Shown: positions 10,742 to 19,920 of the stretch, one piece after another | Position numbering within the stretch: the stretch's first letter is position 1 | Layout of the letters: every line of letters begins with the position of its first letter | NCBI GenBank assembly: GCA_030272585.1 | Contig: BSYQ01000012.1 | Span: 372,001-436,000, forward strand | DNA: 64,000 bases | Source of the DNA: Bryopsis sp. KO-2023 | Lineage: Eukaryota > Chlorophyta > Ulvophyceae > Bryopsidales > Bryopsidaceae | Direction of reading: 5' to 3' | Notes under the pieces: generated by a model | The model's input: only the letters and a program-made list of their open reading frames with translations | What the model was told of the DNA's origin: nothing | The model's database searches: none | Program-made: the position numbers and the translations under genes

Positions 10742-12553
10742 ATGGCATCTGTATTTCTCAGGACCACGCGAGAATCTGCTTTCCTTTCCCTGCAGCTCTT
10801 GTGTCGAACTCACGGTGGATATGGAAACTGCGGAAGCCCTTCGTCTCAATTCGCCACGGTGGTTTGGTTCTTGAGCCCGTGCGAACCCAGGCCTGCTGCA
10901 GAATCGAACGTGGCGAAGAGCAAACTATTTTCGATTGAAGAGCGGGATCTATGGAACAGATCTCGGGAAGGGCTGTCGGGCGTAGGAGGACCAGGATGGC
11001 GCAGCCGAGGCGGGAACTGGGACGCGGCAGAGAATCGGAAAGCAGGGCTGATCGCTCGCGGATTCAGCTCCAAGGCGGGCCGCTCGGCGCCAAAAAAAAC
11101 TCGGGAAAGTGTGTCCGGAAAAGCGGCTGAGGGAATGAAACCGCCGACGGGTGACGACTCTGGCGTTCGAGAATCTGGAGAGAAAAAGTCGTCAGCAAAA
11201 AGTCGTCAGCGTTCTTCGGCCGTCACCAGGACTAGCGTATCTTTTGATGCTCTCGAGGTTTTGGGGAGTTCTGACGATCAGAAAGGTTCCGGGAGGATTG
11301 GGGCGTTGGACGTGCGGGTGGGGTGGTTGACGGAAAAATTGGGCCTCAAGAGGGAACAGGTGCTGACGCTGGCGAAGCAATTTCCCTCCATCCTCGACCC
11401 TTCAGTCAGTTTAGACACAGCGTTCCTGGATGCGTTCTCGAAAAAGGCTTTTTCCGGCGACTTTCTCGAGAAGAACGACTTCGGATCAAAGGAGATTTTC
11501 GATAGGTTCCGCGACTTGGAGGGGCTCAGTCGTTTTTTGGAGGAGAACCTGTCCATCACCAGATCAGCTCTAGCGAAATTCGTTTCCCACAGCCCCAAGA
11601 CGAAACGTTCTCTACCCTTGCTGAAAAAAGAAGATCTCGAGCGTGTGGTGGTGTTTTTCAAAGAGCTGGAGCTGACCCGGGACCAGATCGGCCGGATTCT
11701 GTTTTCACAATATCACGTGATCGGGCTGTCGTTCGAGAAAAGGCTGAAGCCGGTGGTGAACTATTTGTTGCGAGCGGGGATCTCGAAGGAGGGAGTGGGC
11801 TCGATGGTGCGGCGGCACCCCCAGATGTTGATGCTGAAAGTGAAGGACAGCATCGAGCCGAGGTTCGAGTGGTTTAGGAAACTGGGCCTGTCGGACGTCG
11901 ACGTCTTGAGAGTCGTCAGGGCGGCTCCTGAGTTGCTGGGGTGCAACCTGGAGAAGATGATCACGACGAAGTTCGAATGGCTGGCCAGCGATATAGGTAT
12001 TTCGCACGACGCCGCCCTGGGTTGCTTGGTCAGGGACCCAAAGATGTTCGAGTGCAACCTGGCGACGCTCCAGAACACCGTGGAGATGTTCAGGTCGTGG
12101 GGGGTGGATGATGCCGGGATGAGGGTTTTGATCACCAAAATGCCCAGCGTGGCGTCGAGAAACCGAGAGGTTCTGCTGGAGAAGTTCGTTTTCGCTCGAG
12201 ATGTGTTGAAGAAGGAGCCCGAGACGATCATGGAGTCGCCCAGGTACTTTTCGTCGTCGTTCGAGGGGCTTATTTTGATGAGGGTGGCGTTTCTGCAGCG
12301 GTTGGGGTGGGATCCCGTCAAGTACAGTCTGAACTACCTGGTCAGGTCCAAGCACGTGTTCAATAAGCAGTTCAGCGAGAAGGTGGTGGAGGAGTTCGAG
12401 ACGGAGTGGTGCGATTTGTCGAAGAAGGAAATGCTGAAATCCATAACCAGACATCAGCAGTCGGGAAAACAACGTTTGGATGTGTCAAAAACCGACAAAA
12501 AACCACCTCCACAGAGAAAAGTAAGAGTGCCTGAAGCTAGTAGCAGTTTGTGA
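10742..12553 (+). CDS. mTERF-repeat protein (organelle transcription/RNA regulator), copy A
   Basis: A single-exon gene of about 603 residues. mTERF proteins are helical-repeat nucleic-acid-binding proteins that work in mitochondria or chloroplasts on transcription termination, splicing or translation. The C-terminal two thirds consist of repeats of about 30-35 residues ending in a P motif, for example LGLKREQVLTLAKQFPSIL, ISKEGVGSMVRRHPQML, LSDVDVLRVVRAAPELLGC, DAALGCLVRDPKMFECN and AGMRVLITKMPSVASRN, followed by the typical ESPRYFSSSFEGLILMR close. I chose the ATG at 10742 because it opens an Arg/Ser-rich, acid-poor leader (MASVFLRTTRESAFLSLQLL) suitable for organelle import. In-frame starts further upstream are possible. 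The middle is a low-complexity Ser/Lys linker. The absence of introns contrasts with most neighbours. Confidence 0.85.
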   Translation: MASVFLRTTRESAFLSLQLLCRTHGGYGNCGSPSSQFATVVWFLSPCEPRPAAESNVAKSKLFSIEERDLWNRSREGLSGVGGPGWRSRGGNWDAAENRKAGLIARGFSSKAGRSAPKKTRESVSGKAAEGMKPPTGDDSGVRESGEKKSSAKSRQRSSAVTRTSVSFDALEVLGSSDDQKGSGRIGALDVRVGWLTEKLGLKREQVLTLAKQFPSILDPSVSLDTAFLDAFSKKAFSGDFLEKNDFGSKEIFDRFRDLEGLSRFLEENLSITRSALAKFVSHSPKTKRSLPLLKKEDLERVVVFFKELELTRDQIGRILFSQYHVIGLSFEKRLKPVVNYLLRAGISKEGVGSMVRRHPQMLMLKVKDSIEPRFEWFRKLGLSDVDVLRVVRAAPELLGCNLEKMITTKFEWLASDIGISHDAALGCLVRDPKMFECNLATLQNTVEMFRSWGVDDAGMRVLITKMPSVASRNREVLLEKFVFARDVLKKEPETIMESPRYFSSSFEGLILMRVAFLQRLGWDPVKYSLNYLVRSKHVFNKQFSEKVVEEFETEWCDLSKKEMLKSITRHQQSGKQRLDVSKTDKKPPPQRKVRVPEASSSL

Positions 12554-13726
12554 GAAAAAAAAGTCAAAACAGAAGAAGAATTAAAATATGATTTTTTTTT
12601 ATTTTTTTCTTTCTTGTGCTGGCTTTGTTCCGAATTTAAAACGAAAAGGGAAAAGGAAGAATTCGACCTTCGGTTGTTTGAATGCGATTTGCGCTGCTTG
12701 TTTTTTTTAGTGGTCAGGGATTTTTTTTTAAATCCAAAAACTTTTCAGATGTAGGTAAAGAACAGCATGAAATAGATTATTTGAGTATCTGAGTAGAATT
12801 TGGAGGGGGGGAGAACAAACGAATTTTGAGAAAAAAGTGCAGCAGGAGCAAGTACAATTTTTGGAAGCCTTTTTTTTGTGAGTGTGGTCAAATTATGGAA
12901 TAGAATCATTGCATATTTTTCCAGCAAGTACGAAAGTTTTTTTGTTCTTCTTTTTTCTCCATCATTAAGGGAGGGAGAAAGTGTGGCAGCCTGACAACTG
13001 TTCGCCTGACAGGTGTAACTTTTTGCTTTTTTTTTCTTTATAGATTTCGTGGGTGAAAATAGCATCCCATAGCAACCCCTTTTCTTTTCGACGAAACTGT
13101 CTTGGGAGGTACTTCCACATGCTCCACGAAGTTCAGTAAATCCATTTTGAAAAAAAAAGGTTCCAAAAGAAGCGAATAAAGCAGAAATGACCTTACGTGA
13201 TCGAACAGAAAAAAGCCGGAGGTTAAAGACTGGGAAAATGTGTCAGTGCTCGATTCATTTTCATTTTTTTAATAAACGAACATTCATGAAATTCTCTTTT
13301 TTTATTTATCGGCAAAGCAAATTTTCGCAATTTGGTGAACCCACAAGAACCTATGGGTTCTTTCACAGGATTGGTGGAGCCGACACAATGTCAAAAAAAA
13401 ATCAGCATACCAAAACCACTGAAAAGAAAGAAACTGGAACTGAGAGAGGTTACTGATGGACAGTTTTCCTTTCCACATGGGCAAAAAAACGCAATCCAAG
13501 GCTTCTCAGCGACCGAACCCCAGCATTAGCGCAGGCCGGAGTTTCAATTGGCCAATCCAAACAAACACCACCTCAGCTTTTATGAACAATCTATATACAT
13601 ATATATTATTGACCCTCCGAATCCACCGACCGTGTCCACATCTCATCTACTTTCCAATTTAGGCAATGTTTGCAAGGATTTCTTTAAAGGAAGAGAGAAC
13701 CCACCCCCCACCCCTCCTCATTCTAT
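12554..13726. other. Intergenic region between convergent mTERF genes
   Basis: A/T-rich with several T8-T10 runs. It holds the two 3' regions of the convergent mTERF genes; no gene or RNA is recognised. Confidence 0.5.
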
Positions 13727-15775
13727 CTAGGGTGAAAACGTCCCAGTCCTAACCAGCTCTATTTTCCTGTCTCTTTCCATAGGAAGCCACTTTTCCTCGA
13801 ACGCATCCACATCAGTCATGCTGAATTTCTCAAAAAACTCTTTGGGCACCGACCCACACAGATCTTGCAACGACACCTTCGTGAAATCCTCCCCCTTCGA
13901 CCCCAAAAACGCCACCCTGAACAAAATCACCCTAGCGAACGGAGTCTTAAAATAGGTCGGGTACTCCAGAATCTCCTCTTCCGATTTCTTCAAAGTTTCC
14001 ATAGCAAATTTTTTCATTTCCTCCATCCCGTCGGTCCGCCACCCGAACAAACACAGCCACTCCTTTGCGATCGTATCCTTAGCCAGCCCCATCGACACGA
14101 AATACTCCACGTTCTTTTTCCAGGTATCCAAGCTGGCTACGAACGGCTGGGGATCCGCCTTGAATCTTTCCACCGCTCCTTCCGCATCCAGCCCAAACTC
14201 GGCCTCAAGCCAAGTCAGTTTGCTCTTTATCACCTTGGCGAAATCCCGCCCGATCAACCCTGGGGTTCTGAGGAAAATCGACCCGATCTCTTCGCTGGAC
14301 AGCCCCAGAGTCTTGAACCGTCCGATGGTCATCCCGATGTTCCCCGCGATCGAATAGGTCAGCAGCCGTGGATGCTTCACCAACATCGCCAGAGTGTCGG
14401 TTTTCGGCAGTTGGAGCTCCGTTTCGAGGAAATCGCACATCAAGTGGATTTTGTTGGCATCCCTCGGGACGCGGGGGTGTCTCAAAATCATGCCTTTCAC
14501 ATCTTGGTTGTTGAACCCTGTGTCGAGGAAGATCGACTTCAAGGGGGCGAGTTTCCCCCCGACAGAATGGTTCAGAAAATTCGGGGAGCTCTGTAACACC
14601 CTCACCACCTCGGCTTCGGTAAATCCCAGCTCTGCAACCATCCATTTCAATTTGCCCTGCAGGTGGTCCGTGGATAGGGTTGGCAGTCTGGCACTCTTGT
14701 CTTTCATCCTCAGCTGATTCTCGGCCGACATTCCCCATCGACTGAGCAGCTCCAGATTGGCAATGGTGTAATCTTTGCCGTTTTTCCTTTTTTGCCAAAC
14801 TCGCCGGACGGGCTTCTGTGGTGCATCGCTGGCTGGACTAGGATTAGTCATCGGAGGGGAAGGAGGGGCACTTTCCAGAGGGGGTGAGGGGGTCGACTCG
14901 GTTGTCAGACCATGTCCGAGGATTCGCCCCAACCTGATGAGCCAAAAAAGAAGAGGGAAAACTGTTAAAGAAATTGAAAAAAAAATGAAAAAAATTGCAT
15001 TATGGTTGTTGAGTTAGTTTTGAGAAGGTATATCATTTTTGAAAGAATAGAAAAACAACAGAAAAAACAGCGATAATGATTGGATTTTAAGCAATGCACC
15101 CCATATCACTCAATTTTGGATGGTGGATGAGCTACATGGGCCCCAATACAATGCGTTTGAAAATAGTAGTTGGATTGCATATACTATTTTTTTGCAATCC
15201 AGCCAGGCGATGCTTCAATGCGTTCCTGAGCAACTTGGTTTACAATTTCGTGAAAGGTGAGTTTGCATCACTCATTAACAGGGCAGCAGCCAGCTTTCAG
15301 CCTCCATGCAATTTTTTTTCCGGAAAGAAAAGAAATCCTCCAAGATTCAAACAAAAAACTTTGGAGCAAAATGTCTCTGCACAGTAACATCATGGAGCCC
15401 AAATCCGCAAAGAAATGATGGGCTTCATTTTGGACTTCCCAGAAATATAATATAATACATAATATATATATGTATATATTTCAATTTCAGTTTTGATCTC
15501 GTGATGCCAATGCTGGTGCAAATCGGTTAAGGTCGGGTTCTTTAAATGTAAACTGGTCAGTGAGCATCCCCTACTATTTCCCTGGGCTGACATTTTTCAT
15601 GCTCCCCAACTCTCCACCCAACCCTGAACACAGAAATAAGGAAAAAAACCTGAATGGATTGGATGTTCCCTTACCATGCCCCTTCTTGAGCCCCAAACAG
15701 AGGTTGGCGTGTTACGGAGGTCGGGAAGCCGTCATGCAAATGCGCTGTGCGCAGGAGCGCCCGCAGGGGATGCAT
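13727..15775 (-). CDS. mTERF-repeat protein, copy B, with separate leader exon
   Basis: The repeat-bearing exon is 13727-14933. Its open frame has no ATG before the linker, so I searched upstream and found a leader exon at 15675-15775. It starts with ATG, encodes the basic amphipathic MHPLRALLRTAHLHDGF, and ends at a GT donor in phase 2. That phase joins the acceptor at 14934 exactly and gives about 435 residues. Repeats seen include LGFTEAEVVRVLQSSPNFLN, FNNQDVKGMILRHPRVP, LPKTDTLAMLVKHPRLLTYS, LSSEEIGSIFLRTPGLIGRD and the closing LEYPTYFKTPFARVILFR. The leader predicts import into mitochondria or plastids. The repeat exon is certain to be an mTERF protein; the leader exon is inference from phase and composition. 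Its 741-bp intron makes it the only one of the three copies with an intron. Confidence 0.8.
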
Positions 15776-16781
15776 TGTTTGAAACGCTCCGAGATGGGCC
15801 CGAAGGAATAACGATTTCGAATTCGCTTATCGCGAAAATGCGACTTCATATTTTCCTTGTTTGCACTGTGGGCGCCAATCGCCGACAGCCTGCTGGATTA
15901 CGTACCCACCTGTTCGATCAATCATGCGTTCAATCAATAGATGATGGGGAATTCGTTGCAAATCTTATGCGCCTGGGGAGTGGGTCAAGGTGGTGTTTTC
16001 CTTTTTTTCTTTTTTGATTGTGTTCGATATGGGATTGTGATAGGAGCGATATTGATCGATTGGGGATATGCCCCTTTGTGCTGAAAAATTAGCAGATGTT
16101 GGTTCTGTCTGACATGTGTGCACATTGATGGACGCATCAGTTTTCCTCCAGCTGTTGTTTGTTTTTTGGTTTAATTTTGTTAGTTTCTGTTTTGCAGAGC
16201 ACTTTTTATTTATTTATTCATATATTTTTATTCTTTCTTTACTGGAAAAGGAAAGGTCGAAAGCCTCAAGCCACCCCTCCTCTTGTTCATTGCATCCCGA
16301 GGGGTCCTCAAAATTTTGTTCCAAATCTGATGCAATTCAAATTGCCACCCCACCCCCCTTTTTTTTAACCCATATTTAAAAAACCAAAACACAAAAACAA
16401 AATTACAGAGCATACGAACAAAACAAAACAGAACAAAATTCTATTTGGGATGCAGATCCTTATAATAGGAGGCTCCCCCCCTCTTGGCTCTTAAAAAAAG
16501 AAAGAAAAAGAGACATCCATCTCGCTGGTTCATTAACGATTTCCCCCGAAGCCCCAAGGATGAAAATCATTCCTACAAAAATTAGGCAGTACTTTTCCTT
16601 GCCTAATGCCACCCTCCCTTGATCCTCTGTTTCACAAGCTAAACATCTACTGCTAACCACACCAATAAATTCTACCACAAACGATTCAAAAAAAAGGGGA
16701 AAAAGAAAAAGAAAAAACAAAGCATCATGCCCATCCGAAAAAACCCAATCGTGCTTTCGGTGAGGTTTTAAGTATTTCTGT
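15776..16781. other. Intergenic region between mTERF copies B and C
   Basis: Holds the 5' flank of copy B and the 3' flank of copy C. A/T-rich; no gene recognised. Confidence 0.45.
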
Positions 16782-18500
16782 TCATTCCGAGGGGAAAACG
16801 GGGCTTCTTTCCTCGGGTGGCTCCCAGTAGCTCTTGTTTTTCAACGCCAGAATCTTCTGGTCTTTCGTCAGTTTCCCCCATTTCGCCTCGAACCACTCCA
16901 CCGTGGAAGGCGGCCATTTCTTCCCGAATTTCTTGTTGAACGATGATTTCCCGGGGGTCAGCAAACTGTGGAGCGAAGGCCTGGTGTAATCCCTGCCCAC
17001 CACATCATAGAGCGCCGCCCGCAGCATGATTCTGCTCTCCAACGAATACCTGAAGTAATCAGGAAACTCCACGATGTGCTCCTTCGTTTTTTTCAGCGTC
17101 CCCAGGGCAAAGTCAAACTTTTCCTTGATGGAGGGTGCATCCCAAGAAACGAAATAAGGCGATTTCTTGATGCATTTCCCCACAGATTCGTTGCTCAGCC
17201 CGAAGGTGCCCAGCATTTTGCAGTTTCGCTTCCAGCATTCCAGCCCGACGAAAAACACCTTGGGGTAGCGAACGAAAATGTCTAAGGCTTCCTCCGGGGT
17301 GAACCCCAGGTGCTCCCTCATGAAACTGATTTTGGACCTGATTTTTCGGTAAGCCTCCGCCTCCAGGATCTGAGGGACCAGGCAAGCCACTCTTTTGATT
17401 TGATCGTCGGTCACGCCCAAACTCCGGATATTGCCGACCTCGGTCTTGATGATGGCTTCGTCTGCCAGCGCCAACACGAAAGGATGGCTGATGACCATCT
17501 CCACCACCTCCTCCTTGTCGAACCCGTTCGCCAACAGCCCATCGATCGCTTTCCCCATCCCCTCCACGTCCAGTTTCATCACGGAGGGCGATTTCGACAC
17601 CGCCTTCAGCCACTCGAGACGCCCCAACCCAAGACGCTTGCTGACGACTTCGAATGACGCCTCGAATTTAGACGCGGAGGTCAGGATCGGCGGATACCTC
17701 GTCACGATCTTTCTCACCACATCCTTCTTGTGTTTGGCCTCTATCAGAAAGAGCTGCACAAAGGGCGCGATCTCCTCCGTCAATGACGCCGACAAGTAAG
17801 ACGGGTGCCCTTGAATGATCGGAGCCACATCCCTGCGTGGGAACTCCAACTCCTTGGTCAACCACGCCAGTTTTTGCTCCAAATCCTCCGTGGGTAGTTT
17901 ATCCAACCCCACCCCGTAGCACACTTTCGCTTGATCCACCTTGTCGAAACCCCACGTTTCCAACAGCCTCAAATTCGCGTCCATGAAGCCCTCCTCTTCC
18001 TCCCCATCTCTATAACGGCTGGCGTTATCCGATAAACCCCGCCGCAAACATTTCCCCCGAAAAGATCCCTCCCCTGTCGCGCTCCAGCGCAACGCATCCC
18101 ACGCACCTCCCGAACATTCGCCGCCGTCGGTCCTTCTCCATCCCTGGACTTCGCTCAGCAAAAAATTCTCGTTGAGAGGGGCCGAACACGAAACGAGACG
18201 CAGAAGTCTCGCCGACCGACGTGCTAAAATCATCCTTTCCCCCGCAACGCTGCGAAGCCCTGTCCAGAATTGGCCTCCCAGAGTAAGACGGGCAGGCCTC
18301 GCTTCGTTGGATTTCCAGGGAAACGATCGTTGAATTTCGGTCATTTTATCGCATGACAGACTGACGGCCTGGAGAATCTGGAAAGGAGGTCCACGTGCCG
18401 CTGTTTTGTTTTCGTTTTTTCGGCCCGGGTTTCTGTTTTGCTGAGCCCGCACCGCAGTCGCTCGAGGGAACAAAACGAAAAGCGCCAGAAGGAGATTCAT
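16782..18500 (-). CDS. mTERF-repeat protein, copy C
   Basis: A single-exon frame of 572 codons. Repeats with the family P motif run through most of the protein: PTEDLEQKLAWLTKELEFPR, VAPIIQGHPSYLSASL, KDVVRKIVTRYPPILTSA, LEWLKAVSKSPSVMKLDV, DKEEVVEMVISHPFVLALA, DQIKRVACLVPQILEA, ALDIFVRYPKVFFVG and VGKCIKKSPYFVSWD, with the closing VEFPDYFRYSLESRIMLRAA. The frame opens at the ATG at 18500 with a hydrophobic start, but a downstream ATG near 18231 gives MILARRSARLLRLVS, a classic mitochondrial presequence, so the true start may be internal. Copy C shares the fold and closing block with copies A and B but is clearly diverged from both. It is divergently transcribed from RPB10 with about 240 bp between starts. 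Confidence 0.85.
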   Translation of the reverse strand: MNLLLALFVLFPRATAVRAQQNRNPGRKNENKTAARGPPFQILQAVSLSCDKMTEIQRSFPWKSNEARPARLTLGGQFWTGLRSVAGERMILARRSARLLRLVSCSAPLNENFLLSEVQGWRRTDGGECSGGAWDALRWSATGEGSFRGKCLRRGLSDNASRYRDGEEEEGFMDANLRLLETWGFDKVDQAKVCYGVGLDKLPTEDLEQKLAWLTKELEFPRRDVAPIIQGHPSYLSASLTEEIAPFVQLFLIEAKHKKDVVRKIVTRYPPILTSASKFEASFEVVSKRLGLGRLEWLKAVSKSPSVMKLDVEGMGKAIDGLLANGFDKEEVVEMVISHPFVLALADEAIIKTEVGNIRSLGVTDDQIKRVACLVPQILEAEAYRKIRSKISFMREHLGFTPEEALDIFVRYPKVFFVGLECWKRNCKMLGTFGLSNESVGKCIKKSPYFVSWDAPSIKEKFDFALGTLKKTKEHIVEFPDYFRYSLESRIMLRAALYDVVGRDYTRPSLHSLLTPGKSSFNKKFGKKWPPSTVEWFEAKWGKLTKDQKILALKNKSYWEPPEERSPVFPSE

Positions 18501-18740
18501 TTTTCGAGGTAGCCACGTTCGGCAGTCTCGGTTGTACTCGCAGCGTCATCTTCAACGGGAGGAATCCTGCAGGTGCCTGACTGTTGAGTATTGGCTGAGT
18601 TTTCCTTTCTGGTGGGGAGGATTCGAAAAACAGCGAGGAGGAAGGGGTTGAATACAGCGGGTTAAAAAGGTGTAAGAATCAATTGGAGGCCAAAAGACAA
18701 CAGCGGAAAGGGACTTCAACCTCCCCAGAAAAAGGGAAAA
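18501..18740. promoter_or_regulatory. Shared 5' region of mTERF copy C and RPB10
   Basis: The two genes start 240 bp apart on opposite strands, so both promoters must lie in or near this interval. I see no clear TATA box. If the internal mTERF start is used the interval is about 510 bp. Confidence 0.45.
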
Positions 18741-19010
18741 ATGATAATCCCTGTGAGGTGCTTCACTTGTGGGAAGGTGATCGGAAATAAATGGGAAACC
18801 TATTTGGACTTGCTGCAAGCGGAGTACACAGAGGGTCAAGCGTTGGATGCTCTGGGACTGACCCGGTACTGTTGCCGAAGAATGCTGATGACTCATGTGG
18901 ATTTGATCGAAAAACTGCTGAACTATAACAGTTTGGATGTGGAAGAGGGGGAGGAGGAAGAAGATGACGAGGATGCAGGCGGAGATCAGGAGGGAATGGA
19001 TGTGGGTTAA
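18741..19010 (+). CDS. RPB10: RNA polymerase subunit RPB10 (RPABC5)
   Basis: RPB10 is a small zinc-binding subunit shared by RNA polymerases I, II and III. The frame gives 89 residues, starting [19 protein letters not shown] and carrying the invariant C7-x2-C10 and C44-C45 zinc ligands (LTRYCCRRM). The conserved [14 protein letters not shown] follows. The family length is about 70 residues; here an added tail of about 20 residues is almost entirely Glu, Asp and Gly. The gene is intronless in this window. The start is fixed by the invariant first residues. Confidence 0.97.
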   Translation: MIIPVRCFTCGKVIGNKWETYLDLLQAEYTEGQALDALGLTRYCCRRMLMTHVDLIEKLLNYNSLDVEEGEEEEDDEDAGGDQEGMDVG

Positions 19011-19019
19011 AGAGTTGAT

Positions 19020-19195
19020 GTGCATGGATGCATGTGCATGAACGGGCATGTGCATGAATGGGTGAATTGATGTGAATGTGCATGCATGCATTGATGTGAT
19101 GCGATGTGGATTTGCATGCATGGATGCATTGATGTGATGCGATGCGATGATAACGTACATGCATGCATGATGTCATCCAAATGTGCATGCATGTG
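19020..19195. repeat. ATGCAT-rich minisatellite downstream of RPB10
   Basis: Imperfect tandem repeats built from gcatgcat and gatgtgatgcgatg units begin 10 bp after the RPB10 stop. The block gcattgatgtgatgcgatg occurs twice (near 19088 and 19126). Confidence 0.75.
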
Positions 19196-19200
19196 CGATG

Positions 19201-19920
19201 GGAATGGAAGGTAGATGGGGCTAGTTGGAGGGTGGATGGTGTGTTTTCGACTGGTGCCTTTTAAAAAGGCATGGGAGAGCAGCAGTGGGTGGATAGGTTC
19301 GAGTATGCAATTGCATCGATTCGGATTTGTTTTTTGGAAAAAAAAGTTGAGAGAATGTTATTAAAGCTGTAGCATTGGGGTCGAGTGTTATGCCTATGGA
19401 TGCTCCGCTCGGCTTGGTTTTTTTAGATGAATGGAAGAGGAGGGGGCGGGGGACTGGAATTTTGCGCTGGATTTATTTCGGGGTTCTATATCGAGAAGCG
19501 AAGGTGCGAAGGGTGGTTTCTAGAAGTAGAGTCGTTTTCTTTTTTTCTTTTTTTCTTTTCTTGTTGGGCCTTTAATCAATGGAAAAATGAAAATCGGTTA
19601 ATCCCTTTTTTGGAATCACGAAAAAGTGTCGCACGGAAAAGAAAAAACCTATATTTTTTTACACCAAAAGGGAATTCACACAACACCCCAAAAAGACCCA
19701 CAGCCTCTGAATGCAATCTTGGAAATTAAGAAAAAACACGCCCTAGGACGAAGGTAAAAAAAAAGAGGCACCCCTGACATCCATTCACTGCATCAAAATT
19801 GTCAGTGGGGAAGTAAAAAAAACAAACCCTTCAAAAATCGTCAAAACACTCATCAACCCAACAGACCTCCCCTCTCTCCCACTGTTTTTCCTTGGTCAGT
19901 CACCGGACTAACCAAAACTT
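19201..19920. other. Intergenic region between RPB10 and the LysM/PLA2 gene
   Basis: Convergent 3' regions. Several short frames but no recognisable gene. Confidence 0.5.
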
